From JANNMJ01 sp031397815 (GTDB taxonomy: Bacteria; Bacteroidota; Bacteroidia; Cytophagales; Hymenobacteraceae), in contig JANNMJ010000193.1 of NCBI GenBank assembly GCA_031397815.1, positions 1 through 22,750 on the forward strand: 22,750 bases of DNA, given 5' to 3'. Below are positions 15,002 through 22,544 of this stretch, piece by piece. The translations under genes and the position numbers were made by a program. The notes beneath the pieces are model-generated. The model was not told the DNA's origin and searched no databases. It was given only the letters and a program-made list of their open reading frames with translations. The stretch's first letter is position 1; each line of letters opens with the position of its first letter.

Positions 15002-15322
15002 TTAGCGGTGGTCCTTACGCCGGTCGAGGGTGCGTTCGAGGAGGCTCTTCATTCGGTCGAGGCCGCCGTCGATGGCCTGATGCACGGTGGGGGCGTGGTG
15101 CGTGACCACGAGCGGCGCATACCCTGAGACCAACGCTTTGATGACGCAGCGCTTATCGTCGGAGCCGCTTTTTTCGGCGCTGTTCTCATCGCCGAGATGG
15201 ACTTCGACCCCGGTGATATCACCAGAAAAACGGGTAAGGCCGGTGCTGATAGTTGTTTCTACGTGGTCGGTGAGACCGGCAGTCGCGGCCACATTATTAT
15301 CGGTACGAAGCTGAATTTGCAT
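15002..15322 (-). CDS. HPF/RaiA family ribosome-hibernation factor (short form)
   Basis: This 106-residue protein starts MQIQLRTDNNVAATAGLTDHV. The RaiA/HPF fold is visible as strand, helix, strands, helix: RFSGDITGVEVHLGDENS, DDKRCVIKALVSGYAPLVV, THHAPTVHQAIDGGLDRMKSLLERTLDRR. The family binds the 30S decoding region and blocks translation in stationary phase. This is the short form without the dimerisation domain. The GDEN..DDKRC wording fits the RaiA-like subgroup of HPF-related proteins, so the exact mode (100S formation or not) is unknown. The ATG at 15322 is chosen because the longer reading frame upstream overlaps the esterase gene and has no homology features. A strong terminator follows. 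Confidence 0.85.
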   Translation of the reverse strand: MQIQLRTDNNVAATAGLTDHVETTISTGLTRFSGDITGVEVHLGDENSAEKSGSDDKRCVIKALVSGYAPLVVTHHAPTVHQAIDGGLDRMKSLLERTLDRRKDHR

Positions 15323-15362
15323 GGGACAGCGGGGCGCTTTGGAGAGTGAGTCAGCGCTGCTG

Positions 15363-16304
15363 TCACCTACGCGCAGGCGGCGCGGCAGGTTGTGAGGATG
15401 CGCCCGAATGCGGCCCGCCGCTCGCCGCCCGCACCGTGCGCAGGACGGCGGGCCAAGCAGCGGATGTGGGGTCGACGAGCGCAAAATGATTGGCTTTCGG
15501 CAAGGTTAGGAGGTGCGTGGCCGTATCACCAGCAGCTACGGCACGGGCGAGAAATTGCTGATTCAGCGCGTCCGGCATCATCCCTTCCGTCCCGACCACA
15601 AGCCACGTCGGCACCCGCCACGGCAGAAACTCCACCGGCGAAGCCCACCGCCACCGCTGCGGCTGACTTTCGGGCGTGCCGCCGAGCAATTGTGCGATGA
15701 TGCCAGGACCGCAGTAAAGGCCATCCGCGCGCTCAAATGCCAACAAATCAGGCGGGCCGTCCAGATTCACGATGCCGGTGGGCTGGAAAGGAGACTTCGT
15801 AGCCTTCGCACCATTCGCCCAATCAGGCGGAAGCTGCCGCCGAATCGCCAACCAGCTCGCCAAATGCCCACCGGCCGAATGCCCGACGACCACCACCCGT
15901 GTCGTATCAAGCCGACCGGGCACGCGCTGATTCAAATCCCGCACAAAATCAAGCGCGGCGCCGACATCCTGAAACGTGCCCGGCCACCCGCCGCCCGTCT
16001 CGCCCAGCCGCCGGTATTCCACGTTCCAAGTCGCGAAACCGGCTCGCCGTAAAGCCTCGGCCAAGGCTTCGGTGTGCGTCAGTCCCGCCCCGCGCTCCTG
16101 CCAGCACCCGCCGTGGACAATGACCACCACCGGCGCCGCTGCTGAACCCGAAGGCAGCCGCAAATCGCCCACCTGCGAGACTGCTGTACCATACGCAAAG
16201 CGTTGGACCGAAGCGTCGTTTTTCGCCCGTTGGCCGCAGGAGGAAAGGCTGAGGAGGAGAGTGAAGATTAAGCTGGGAAAAACGAGGTAGTTGTTTGGTT
16301 TCAA
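15363..16304 (-). CDS. Alpha/beta hydrolase (esterase/lipase) lipoprotein, TTG start
   Basis: This 313-residue lipoprotein has a signal PNNYLVFPSLIFTLLLSLSSC with lipobox LSSC. The alpha/beta hydrolase core shows the oxyanion motif VVIVHGGCW (about 59-67), the nucleophile elbow GHSAGGHLA (Ser about 142), an acidic residue near VVGTEGMMPD and the catalytic His in ANHFALVD (about 274), as in BD-FAE/HSL-like carboxylesterases. The first codon must be TTG (16304): upstream in frame is a TGA with no ATG between, and the lipoprotein signal starts here. The C-terminus is Pro/Ala/Arg-rich. The HPF gene begins 40 bases downstream on the same strand. Substrate unknown. Confidence 0.88.
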   Translation of the reverse strand: MKPNNYLVFPSLIFTLLLSLSSCGQRAKNDASVQRFAYGTAVSQVGDLRLPSGSAAAPVVVIVHGGCWQERGAGLTHTEALAEALRRAGFATWNVEYRRLGETGGGWPGTFQDVGAALDFVRDLNQRVPGRLDTTRVVVVGHSAGGHLASWLAIRRQLPPDWANGAKATKSPFQPTGIVNLDGPPDLLAFERADGLYCGPGIIAQLLGGTPESQPQRWRWASPVEFLPWRVPTWLVVGTEGMMPDALNQQFLARAVAAGDTATHLLTLPKANHFALVDPTSAAWPAVLRTVRAASGGPHSGASSQPAAPPARR

Positions 16305-16357
16305 GGGGAATGATGTTAAAAATATTCAGTGCATAAATGCAAAAGCGACGGTCGCGT

Positions 16358-16593
16358 GCGTCCCCGTCAGGGGACACCGTTTGGTAGCCGGGGGCAACGC
16401 CCCCGGAAAGTAGAGGGATAAAAAAACAGGCGTCCCCGTCAGGGGATACCGTTCGGTATTACGCCCGATGAAGGCGAATTGGGACGCGGTTACCGAACGG
16501 TGTCCCCTCACGGGGACAGCCCCGAACATTGGGTTTATGTTGAACCGGGGGCGCTGCCCCCGGCTACCGAACGGTGTCCCCTAACGGGGACGC
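16358..16593. repeat. Four-unit palindromic repeat cluster (A-B / C-D inverted)
   Basis: Unit A (16358-16406) and unit D (16545-16593) are 49-bp inverted copies of each other differing at about three positions. Each has a GTCCCCGTCAGGGGAC-type stem, a CACCGTTCGGTA linker and a CCGGGGGC..GCCCCCGG stem. Units B (16430-16458) and C (16490-16517) are shorter copies of the first part only, B in the orientation of A and C in that of D. The cluster lies between the propeller gene stop and the esterase start. It is probably a REP-like nest; its orientation symmetry is striking. Confidence 0.8.
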
Positions 16594-16627
16594 AGGATAC
16601 TGAAAGTCAACTCAACTTTCACCCAAA

Positions 16628-17695
16628 TCAATCCACAAAAACCACTTTCTGCGCAGCCTGCAATTGCTGCTCAGCATCATACACCATCAAGCGGTAAAAA
16701 CCGGCTGGAAGCTCCGCGCGCAGCACTTCGGTTTGGGTGGCCGTTAGTTTTTGGCGACGAACTAACCGCCCGCTCGCCGAATACAGCAGAAGAGTGGCGC
16801 CGGGCAGCGGCGTCGGCAGTTGCACGGTCAGGCGGGTGGTGGCGGGGTTCGGCCAGCACGTCAGGGGTTGCAGCGTTTGCTGGCTGGGCAGAAGGCCGGT
16901 GACGGTGCCCGTGTAAAACACCACGTTGTTGGCGGAACCGGCGTTGGGGATGCCGATGGAATCACCGGCGGGATTGATGCCGATATCAGCCGGATTGCTC
17001 AGGCCGCTTTTCACCTGAAAGGGCGGTATCGAAAAATCGGGCGCCAAGCGGTGCAGCGCGTTGGTACCCCACGCGCTGACGTACCAGTTACCGGCGGGGT
17101 CGCGGGTGATCCCGTCGCAGTTGCTGAGCGAGGTGCTTTGGAGGGTGCTGATGGTCGAATCAGCGAGACTGACCGCTTGAATGGGGGCGCTGTTGCCCCA
17201 CGTCACGAACACGAGCCGGTTGGCGGCGCCGTCGTACGTGATGCCGTTGGGGCTGCGCGTAGCGGTGGCCATCAGGTTGAAGGCGCCGGTTCGGAGGTTG
17301 ATTCGGAAGATTTTTTTGGTCGAAAAATCCGTCGCGAACAGGTAGTTCGAGCCGTCCGACGTCAGCCCATTCAGAAAGCTGGCGCCGAGATTGACGTTGA
17401 AAACCGTCGCGCCCGAGGTCAGCGAAAAACCCTTGATTCGGCCGCCGTCGCACGCATAAACCGTGTCGCCGATGGCTTCCAGCCCGTGCGGACCGCTAGT
17501 GATGGCGGTGGTAAGCGTGGTCAAGCCCCCGGCGCCGGGCCGGTAGCTATCGATGCGGTTGGCGCCGTTCTGGCTCACCAGCCACCGATGGCGCGCGGCG
17601 TCATACGTGACGCTTTCTGGCGCGTTGAATGTCTGCGCGTACAGCGGTTGCAACCCAGCGAGGAGGAGGGCAGAGAGGAGGTAAAATGGACGCAT
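16628..17695 (-). CDS. Secreted beta-propeller (NHL/SMP-30-like) protein with T9SS sorting domain
   Basis: This 355-residue exported protein has a signal peptide MRPFYLLSALLLAGLQPLYAQ. The middle (about 25-265) consists of repeated propeller blades such as SPNGITYDGAANRLVFVTWG, NCDGITRDPAGNWYVSAWG and NPADIGINPAGDSIGI, resembling SMP-30/gluconolactonase or NHL domains. The last 80 residues (WPNPATTRLTVQLP, LLYSASGRLVRR, LPAGFYRLMVYD, QKVVFVD) form the C-terminal sorting domain of the type IX secretion system, so the protein is probably exported through the outer membrane. Ligand or substrate is unknown. The ATG at 17695 starts the signal. Confidence 0.9.
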   Translation of the reverse strand: MRPFYLLSALLLAGLQPLYAQTFNAPESVTYDAARHRWLVSQNGANRIDSYRPGAGGLTTLTTAITSGPHGLEAIGDTVYACDGGRIKGFSLTSGATVFNVNLGASFLNGLTSDGSNYLFATDFSTKKIFRINLRTGAFNLMATATRSPNGITYDGAANRLVFVTWGNSAPIQAVSLADSTISTLQSTSLSNCDGITRDPAGNWYVSAWGTNALHRLAPDFSIPPFQVKSGLSNPADIGINPAGDSIGIPNAGSANNVVFYTGTVTGLLPSQQTLQPLTCWPNPATTRLTVQLPTPLPGATLLLYSASGRLVRRQKLTATQTEVLRAELPAGFYRLMVYDAEQQLQAAQKVVFVD

Positions 17696-17763
17696 TTAGG
17701 AGGGAAAATCAGGGAGAAGTCAGAAGATAGTCAGACGGATTTAGGGCGCTGTTATCGGCGCGT

Positions 17764-18234
17764 TTACACGAAACGGCTCATTTCCGCCTCGATTCCCTGC
17801 CGCAAATCCATCAGGCGCCGCGCGTAGTCGGCGAGGGCCAAATCATCGGGTTCGATGGGTTGCCACGACGGTACGGGCGTCGGCTTGCCGTCGGTATCGA
17901 CGGCTACGAAGATGATGACGCAGTGCGTGGTTTTGCGAAGCGCCCGGTCCTTCGGGTCACCGGCGAGGACATCGACGGCGAGGTGCATACTCGTGGTGCC
18001 GGTCAGAATTACCCGCGCCCGCACTTCCACCAGCTCGCCAATCCGTATCGGCTGATGAAAACGAATGCCCCCGACGTACACCGTCACGCAATACTGGCCG
18101 CACCAACCGGCCGCCGCCGTGTAACCGGCTTGGTCAATCCATTTCATCACCGTTCCGCCGTGGACTTTTCCGCCGAAATTGACATCGGTCGGTTCCGCTA
18201 GAAAGCGGAGGGTAGTGGCGCGGGTTGGGGTCAT
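17764..18234 (-). CDS. Acyl-CoA thioesterase (hotdog fold, YciA/BFIT-like)
   Basis: This 156-residue single-hotdog protein has the acyl-CoA thioesterase block DVNFGGKVHGGTVMKWIDQAG (about 17-37), which includes the N/D active-site region and the start of the long central helix. The strands VTVYVGGIRFHQPIRIGELVEVRARV and THCVIIFVAVDTDGKPTPVP follow. Family enzymes hydrolyse acyl-CoA to free acid and CoA in the cytoplasm. Chain-length preference cannot be read. The ATG at 18234 gives a natural start (MTPTRATTLRFLAEPTDVN). It diverges from the GNAT gene, with a 213-base gap that holds no clear gene. Confidence 0.92.
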   Translation of the reverse strand: MTPTRATTLRFLAEPTDVNFGGKVHGGTVMKWIDQAGYTAAAGWCGQYCVTVYVGGIRFHQPIRIGELVEVRARVILTGTTSMHLAVDVLAGDPKDRALRKTTHCVIIFVAVDTDGKPTPVPSWQPIEPDDLALADYARRLMDLRQGIEAEMSRFV

Positions 18235-18447
18235 AAACGAGGCGTAAAGGCGGGGTAAAGCAGGGGAGTAGGGCAGGAGCGAAGCTGGCCGTTGGTCGAA
18301 AACTCGTCGGCGCCGGTTTCGAAAGTAATTCCAAATAACGGTGCGCCTCTCGGCTCAGGCCACCTTTTGCCAAAGCCCACGGCTTCTGACTTCAATAACA
18401 ACCCGCCCGATTTCGCTTCGCGAAAATGGCCGTAGGTTCGGCCCGCT

Positions 18448-18990
18448 ATGCCGATTGCCCCACCCCCGTTCACCATCCGTCGTGCCATTCCCGCCGACGC
18501 CGCTCGCCTCAGCGAGCTAATGTCGACCACCTTCCAGTACACGTGGGCGCCGCACTATCAGCCGGAAGACCTCGCCGTGTACCTGCAAGAGAACTATAGC
18601 TTAGCCCTGCAAGCACAGCAAATCGCCGACCCGCGCGGGTTCATACTCCTAGCCGAATCCGCAGATGGCACCCCAATCGGCTTCGCCCGGCTTCTCCACC
18701 ACGCACCCCCTGAAGAAGTCGCCCGCTTCGGCCCCGAACCCGCCGTCGAGCTGGTCAGCTTTTACGTCCTCGCCGATTGGCACGACCAAAAAGTCGGCGC
18801 CGCGCTTTTCGATACGGCGTTCGCCCTCATCCATTCCCTCAATTACCGCACGATGTGGCTCGGTGTCTGGCCGGATAACCATCGCGCTCTGAAGTTTTAC
18901 CGGGCGCGGGGTTTCGTGCAGGTCGGCACGCACGCGTTCGCCGTGGGCACGCAGGTGGATGATGATTTGGTGATGGCACGGGCGGTCTGA
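18448..18990 (+). CDS. GNAT family N-acetyltransferase
   Basis: This 180-residue protein has a complete GNAT fold: IRRAIPADAARLSELMSTTF at the N-terminus, GFILLAESADGTPIGFARLL in the middle, the acetyl-CoA-binding strand and loop VELVSFYVLADWHDQKVGAAL (about 107-127), and LGVWPDNHRALKFYRARGFVQVG near the end. It transfers an acetyl group to an amine; the substrate (amino acid, antibiotic or protein N-terminus) is unknown. On the plus strand TAGGTTCG (18433-18440) is a one-mismatch -7 element only 7 bases before the ATG, which hints at a nearly leaderless message. The last 34 codons are duplicated in diverged form at 19371-19472. Confidence 0.92.
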   Translation: MPIAPPPFTIRRAIPADAARLSELMSTTFQYTWAPHYQPEDLAVYLQENYSLALQAQQIADPRGFILLAESADGTPIGFARLLHHAPPEEVARFGPEPAVELVSFYVLADWHDQKVGAALFDTAFALIHSLNYRTMWLGVWPDNHRALKFYRARGFVQVGTHAFAVGTQVDDDLVMARAV

Positions 18991-19051
18991 ACTCAACCTG
19001 AGGCAGTTACCGAGCCGATATACATTCCCGTTGATGCTCCAGAAGGGTTAG

Positions 19052-19093
19052 GAGTGGAGGTACTTCCACTCGTGAACCGCTCTCTCAGAGAGA
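19052..19093. repeat. Two small palindromes downstream of the GNAT gene
   Basis: GAGTGGAGGTACTTCCACTC (19052-19071) is a 20-bp palindrome with one mismatched pair, and TCTCTCAGAGAGA (19081-19093) is a perfect one. They lie just before the minisatellite and may belong to one dispersed element. Confidence 0.45.
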
Positions 19094-19110
19094 CGCTATG
19101 CCCGTTAAAT

Positions 19111-19278
19111 ACCTAAACTCCCTCGCCAAACACCCATAATACCATGTCAAACGTATAAAATACCATGCCGGACACCTAAACCCCCTCGCCGAACACCCAT
19201 AATACCATTTCAAACGTATAAAATACCATGTCGAACACCCATAATACAATGCTAAACGTATAAAATACCATGTCGAAC
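19111..19278. repeat. 21-bp-period minisatellite arranged in 63-bp higher-order units
   Basis: Two 63-bp units (19111-19173, 19174-19236) and a 42-bp partial unit (19237-19278) are each built of related 21-bp segments ending in (a)aac or gac. The segments begin acctaaacccc, acccataatacca and gtataaaatacca. The third unit lacks the first segment. The period equals that of the unrelated-looking array at 860-1111. Confidence 0.8.
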
Positions 19279-19370
19279 ACCAAAACCCCATGACCTAAGT
19301 TGAAACCCGTGACCTAAGTTGAAACCCGTGACCTAAGTCGAAGCCCGTGACCTAAGTTGAAGCCCGTGAC
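19279..19370. repeat. 19-bp tandem repeat (ttgaaacccgtgacctaag)
   Basis: About four copies of a 19-bp unit, the last two with gaagccc in place of gaaaccc, run directly from the 21-bp array into the GNAT-like remnant at 19371. The junction reads gtgacctgaagtta, where repeat and remnant overlap in sequence. Confidence 0.8.
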
Positions 19371-19472
19371 CTGAAGTTATACTTAGCGCGGGGTTTTGTG
19401 CACGTCGTCACGCACGCGTTAGCCGTGAGCACGCAGGTGGATGAGGATTTGGTGCTGGCGCGGGCGGTGTAA
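19371..19472 (+). pseudogene. Truncated 3'-end copy of the GNAT gene
   Basis: These 102 bases align without gaps to the last 34 codons of the GNAT gene (18889-18990), with 88 of 102 bases identical. The frame and stop position are kept (TAA for TGA). The encoded end reads GFVHVVTHALAVSTQVDEDL versus GFVQVGTHAFAVGTQVDDDL. Several changes are at third positions or conservative, as expected of a former tandem paralogue whose 5' part has been lost or replaced by the minisatellites. The remnant has no start codon of its own. Confidence 0.85.
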
Positions 19473-19488
19473 TTCTTTAGCGTCAAGC

Positions 19489-20430
19489 TTATTCGAAATC
19501 GTGAAAATTATGGTGATGCTTTAGGTACTCTGAGTTTGGCGGGTGACTCAATGGTAAGCGAAAAACGGCTTTATCAAGGAGCATATCAATGGTCAACCCA
19601 GCGTTTAGCTTATCAGGATTCAGCATCACAGTTAGATTATTGGAAAGCGACCAATACCCCTTCTCAAAGAGGGCGTCGTGGAAGCTGCAAAGGCAAATGA
19701 CATTTGATAGCTTACCTCGCGCATCTGGTATGTCCGCCCAACGTGCGATGTGACTTGCAATCAGTAGGTTTTCGTCAGTTACATCGCATAGAGCACATCT
19801 CCTTTCATAATTGCTCAATGAGAGTTCACGTAGGCGATTTTGGCCACGTCTGCGCTTCATCAACGTTATAACGTCACCAGTCAGCACCTCGCTGATGATG
19901 AGTGAACCATTAGCTATTAAAGTGTCTATCTCAAAGTCGGAGGTGGAGTCTGGGAGTTCGTCGAGAAGTACTTGTGTTAGTTTTTGATTTCCCGATAGAA
20001 AACAAATGAAATGATTGTAAATCTCATATTTGAACTCGGGGAACTGAAGTGTGAATGTTATCAAATCTCCACCGAGTCTTCTTCTTAATTCTAGCTGTTC
20101 TCTTAAAGTTATTCGAATTCGGTGAGCTTCGCTGGAAGTGATACTTTGTTTTGCCTTTGTTTCGTTGTAAATGAGCATTAGGCCGCCGCTTATTTCTTTG
20201 AACCCATAGAATAAACCATCTGGGTCTTTTCTGCGGCTCTTGCCTTTGGCGTCATAAACTTTTACACGAAAACCATTCTCATTGGCTTTGCGAGTAACTA
20301 TCTTTTCGCTTTTGTTTTTTCTGTCATTAGAAGAAGAAAGTTGAAAAACTCCATCTTCAATGTCAGTTAAAAGTTGAGACCAGAAGGAGTCAAGTTCCTG
20401 TTCTAGCTCTTTTTGTGTAAGTAGAGACAT
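19489..20430 (-). CDS. HNH nuclease domain protein, restriction-type, probably acquired
   Basis: This 313-residue protein has a C-terminal HNH_2-type nuclease domain: CALC (Cys212, Cys215), IASHIARW (His227), NVICLCSFHDALFEKGYW (Asn243, Cys246/Cys248, His251). The two Cys pairs probably hold zinc. The N-terminal 200 residues are mixed alpha/beta, with KDPDGLFYGFKEISGGLMLIYNE and a basic run SRRKD, and are not recognised. They may recognise DNA. Such proteins act as modification-dependent or standalone restriction nucleases. No methyltransferase or partner is nearby. The gene is visibly AT-richer than its neighbours, with different codon use, so horizontal transfer is likely. It starts only 21 bases after the phosphoglucomutase stop on the same strand and ends 16 bases from the GNAT remnant. 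Confidence 0.85.
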   Translation of the reverse strand: MSLLTQKELEQELDSFWSQLLTDIEDGVFQLSSSNDRKNKSEKIVTRKANENGFRVKVYDAKGKSRRKDPDGLFYGFKEISGGLMLIYNETKAKQSITSSEAHRIRITLREQLELRRRLGGDLITFTLQFPEFKYEIYNHFICFLSGNQKLTQVLLDELPDSTSDFEIDTLIANGSLIISEVLTGDVITLMKRRRGQNRLRELSLSNYERRCALCDVTDENLLIASHIARWADIPDARGKLSNVICLCSFHDALFEKGYWSLSNNLTVMLNPDKLNAGLTIDMLLDKAVFRLPLSHPPNSEYLKHHHNFHDFE

Positions 20431-20451
20431 GTTAGTATCTGAACTTTAATT

Positions 20452-22194
20452 TTACTTCAACCCCATCTCCCCCATAATCCCCTGAATCTTCGCGTCCAGC
20501 GCTTTCCCCACCTGCTCATACTCCGCCGCTGAAGCCAAATCGGCTCTTACGCTGAAGTAGAACTTGATTTTCGGCTCGGTGCCGCTCGGGCGGGCGGAGA
20601 CTTTGGTACCGTCGGCGGTGATGAATTGGAGGACGTCGGATGGGTCGAAGCCTTCTAGCTTGGCTTTGACGCCGCTCGTGAGGTCGTGCGACTCGCCGGT
20701 GAGGTAATCGAGGACGGTGACGACGGGCGAGCCGCCGATGCTGACGGGCGGATTGGCGCGCAGGTCGCGCATCATTTCTTTGATTTCCTCGGTGCCGCGC
20801 TGACCTTTTTTCGTGAGCGAAATGAGGTCTTCCTTGCGGTAGCCGAACTGCATGTACATCGCCACGAGGGCGTCTTGCAGGGTTTTGCCTTGGGCGCGCA
20901 TCACGGCGGCCAGCTCGGCAATCAGGCAGCACGCGGCCACGGCGTCCTTATCGCGCACTTGCTGACCAATCAGGAAGCCGTAGCTCTCCTCGCCGCCGCA
21001 GATGTACACCTCGCCGAGCTGCTCACGCTCCCGAATCACCTGCGCGATGTACTTGAAGCCCGTGAGCGTCAGGTGGCACGGCACGCCGAGCGCAGCAGCC
21101 ATCTCGTTGATGAGGTCGGTCGTGACGATGGTGTTACAGATATACTCGCGACCCGTCAGGCGCCCGGCATCGCGCCAGCTCGTCAGCAGGTAATACACTA
21201 GGAGGGCGGCGGTCTGATTGCCGTTCAGCAGAATCCATTCGCCTTTTTCGTTCTTGATACCGGCACCCACACGGTCAGCGTCGGGGTCAGTGGCGAGGAC
21301 GAGATCAGCATCATCAGCCAAGGCCATATCGAGCGCCATTTGCATCGCGGGCTTCTCTTCGGGGTTCGGCGAGTGGACGGTCGGGAAGTTGCCGTCGGGG
21401 GTGGCTTGCGCTTCTACGATGCGCACATGCTGGAACCCAAACCGCTTCAACGCCGACGGCACCAACGTAATCCCGGTGCCGTGAATCGGCGTGAAAATGA
21501 TTTTCAGGTGTTTCCCTTGCTCGTCCACAATTTCCGGCTTTACGCTCAGACCTTGCAGCATTTGCAGGTACGCATCGTCTACTTCGGCGCCGATGAGGTG
21601 AATCCGCGAATCATCTCCCTCGAATTTAATTTCTTCAATCGATTGAATCGCGTTTACTTCCTCAATAATGGCTTTATCGTGCGGCGGCGTCACTTGGGCG
21701 CCGTCTTGCCAATAAATTTTATAGCCATTATATTCCTTCGGATTGTGCGAAGCCGTAATAACCGCGCCCGATTGGCAACCCAAGTGCCGAATAGCGAAAG
21801 AAAGCTCCGGCGTGGGCCGCAGGGCTTCAAACAGGTAAACTTCAATACCGCTCGCAGAGAAAATATTCGCCGCAACCCGCGCAAAGCTTGCCGAATTAAT
21901 ACGCGAATCATGCGCAATAGCGACGCGAATTTTCCCTTCCGGAAATTGCTTGTGCAAATAATTGCAAAGCCCTTGCGTAGCCGCGCCGAGGGTGTAGCGG
22001 TTCATCCGGTTCAGTCCGGCGCCCATAATACCGCGCAGCCCGCCCGTACCGAACTCCAGCGTCCGGTAGAAGGCATCGTTTACCGCATCGGCATCACCAC
22101 TCGCTACGAGCGCCCGGATTTCGGCCTTAGAGGCGTCATCGTAACCGGCAGCGAGGTAGGCATCAACTTTCGACTGGATTTCGGGCGTCAGCAT
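20452..22194 (-). CDS. pgcA: Phosphoglucomutase/phosphomannomutase (PgcA-type phospho-sugar mutase)
   Basis: This 580-residue alpha-D-phosphohexomutase has the length of the long PgcA/YhxB type. An N-terminal segment leads to TLEFGTGGLRGIMGAGLNRMN (45-65), as in that subfamily. The phosphoserine loop is TASHNPKEYNGYK (Ser149), the metal loop is TDPDADRVG (Asp303, 305, 307), the sugar-binding loop is GEESYG (401-406) and the phosphate-binding loop is SARPSGTEPK (533-542). It interconverts hexose 1- and 6-phosphates for cell-envelope and glycogen metabolism. The reading frame stays open far upstream; the ATG at 22194 is chosen because the extension is low complexity and overlaps an opposing transcript. 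It diverges from the His-rich leader. Confidence 0.94.
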   Translation of the reverse strand: MLTPEIQSKVDAYLAAGYDDASKAEIRALVASGDADAVNDAFYRTLEFGTGGLRGIMGAGLNRMNRYTLGAATQGLCNYLHKQFPEGKIRVAIAHDSRINSASFARVAANIFSASGIEVYLFEALRPTPELSFAIRHLGCQSGAVITASHNPKEYNGYKIYWQDGAQVTPPHDKAIIEEVNAIQSIEEIKFEGDDSRIHLIGAEVDDAYLQMLQGLSVKPEIVDEQGKHLKIIFTPIHGTGITLVPSALKRFGFQHVRIVEAQATPDGNFPTVHSPNPEEKPAMQMALDMALADDADLVLATDPDADRVGAGIKNEKGEWILLNGNQTAALLVYYLLTSWRDAGRLTGREYICNTIVTTDLINEMAAALGVPCHLTLTGFKYIAQVIREREQLGEVYICGGEESYGFLIGQQVRDKDAVAACCLIAELAAVMRAQGKTLQDALVAMYMQFGYRKEDLISLTKKGQRGTEEIKEMMRDLRANPPVSIGGSPVVTVLDYLTGESHDLTSGVKAKLEGFDPSDVLQFITADGTKVSARPSGTEPKIKFYFSVRADLASAAEYEQVGKALDAKIQGIMGEMGLK

Positions 22195-22259
22195 CGGAGG
22201 AGAAACGGTTTGGGGAGGGAGGGAAAACGACAGCGCGGCGGGTGCCGACTCTGGTCGGG

Positions 22260-22267
22260 CAAAGTAA
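22260..22267 (-). promoter_or_regulatory. Possible promoter -7 element for the phospho-sugar mutase
   Basis: Read on the minus strand this is TTACTTTG, one mismatch from TAnnTTTG, about 65 bases before the ATG at 22194. A TTG about 25 bases upstream might be the -33 box. Confidence 0.35.
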
Positions 22268-22316
22268 CGACGAGCGGTCGGGAGGTCACCACCAATCGCC
22301 CCGCGAAACGCGCCGA

Positions 22317-22350
22317 TTTGCAACTTCGCTTCCCCAACCCCGTACCTTTG
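22317..22350 (+). promoter_or_regulatory. Plus-strand promoter of the His-rich leader
   Basis: TTTG (22317-22320) and a perfect TACCTTTG (22343-22350) are separated by 22 bases, matching the Bacteroidota consensus. The expected transcription start is at about 22355-22357, at or beside the ATG at 22356. Confidence 0.7.
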
Positions 22351-22355
22351 TGCCG

Positions 22356-22505
22356 ATGACAACGCCGAATCTCCGTTTCGCCGCCACCCTACTACCGACG
22401 TGCCCCGCGCTGGGCGCCGCGTCGGGCGTGGCCGTTTCGGTTGCATTCCATCATCATCTGCACGCATCTCCAGCGGGCAGGTTTTCCTGTGACTTTCTGA
22501 ACTGA
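22356..22505 (+). CDS. Putative His-rich leader peptide (attenuator ORF)
   Basis: A 49-codon ORF begins at the first ATG after a consensus promoter and ends TGA at 22503. Near its end it reads VAFHHHLHASPAGRF (CAT CAT CAT CTG CAC), four His in five codons. The first 25 residues have no clear character, and a GTG at 22428 could be the true start, giving a 25-residue peptide. The intrinsic terminator starts 40 bases after the stop. GCGGGC (22473-22478), just past the His codons, can pair with GCCCGC (22550-22555) in the terminator's first arm, the arrangement expected of ribosome-stalling attenuation. This resembles leaders of histidine-biosynthesis operons of other bacteria in principle. The controlled gene is outside the window. 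Confidence 0.6.
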   Translation: MTTPNLRFAATLLPTCPALGAASGVAVSVAFHHHLHASPAGRFSCDFLN

Positions 22506-22544
22506 CGTTTGCTTCCGGCCCCGGCCGAACCAAACCAACCCAGA

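Noticed and set aside
18235..18447. Minus-strand ORFs upstream of the thioesterase (18134-18542)
   Set aside because: They overlap the GNAT or thioesterase genes and show no protein features; the gap holds only a weak promoter-like TAGGTTCG.
19085..19291. Minus-strand ORF of 68 codons rich in Tyr, Trp and Cys
   Set aside because: It is a translation of the 21-bp minisatellite and has no support as a gene.
19489..20430. Full restriction-modification system
   Set aside because: Only a nuclease-domain gene is present; no methyltransferase or specificity subunit lies on either side within the window.
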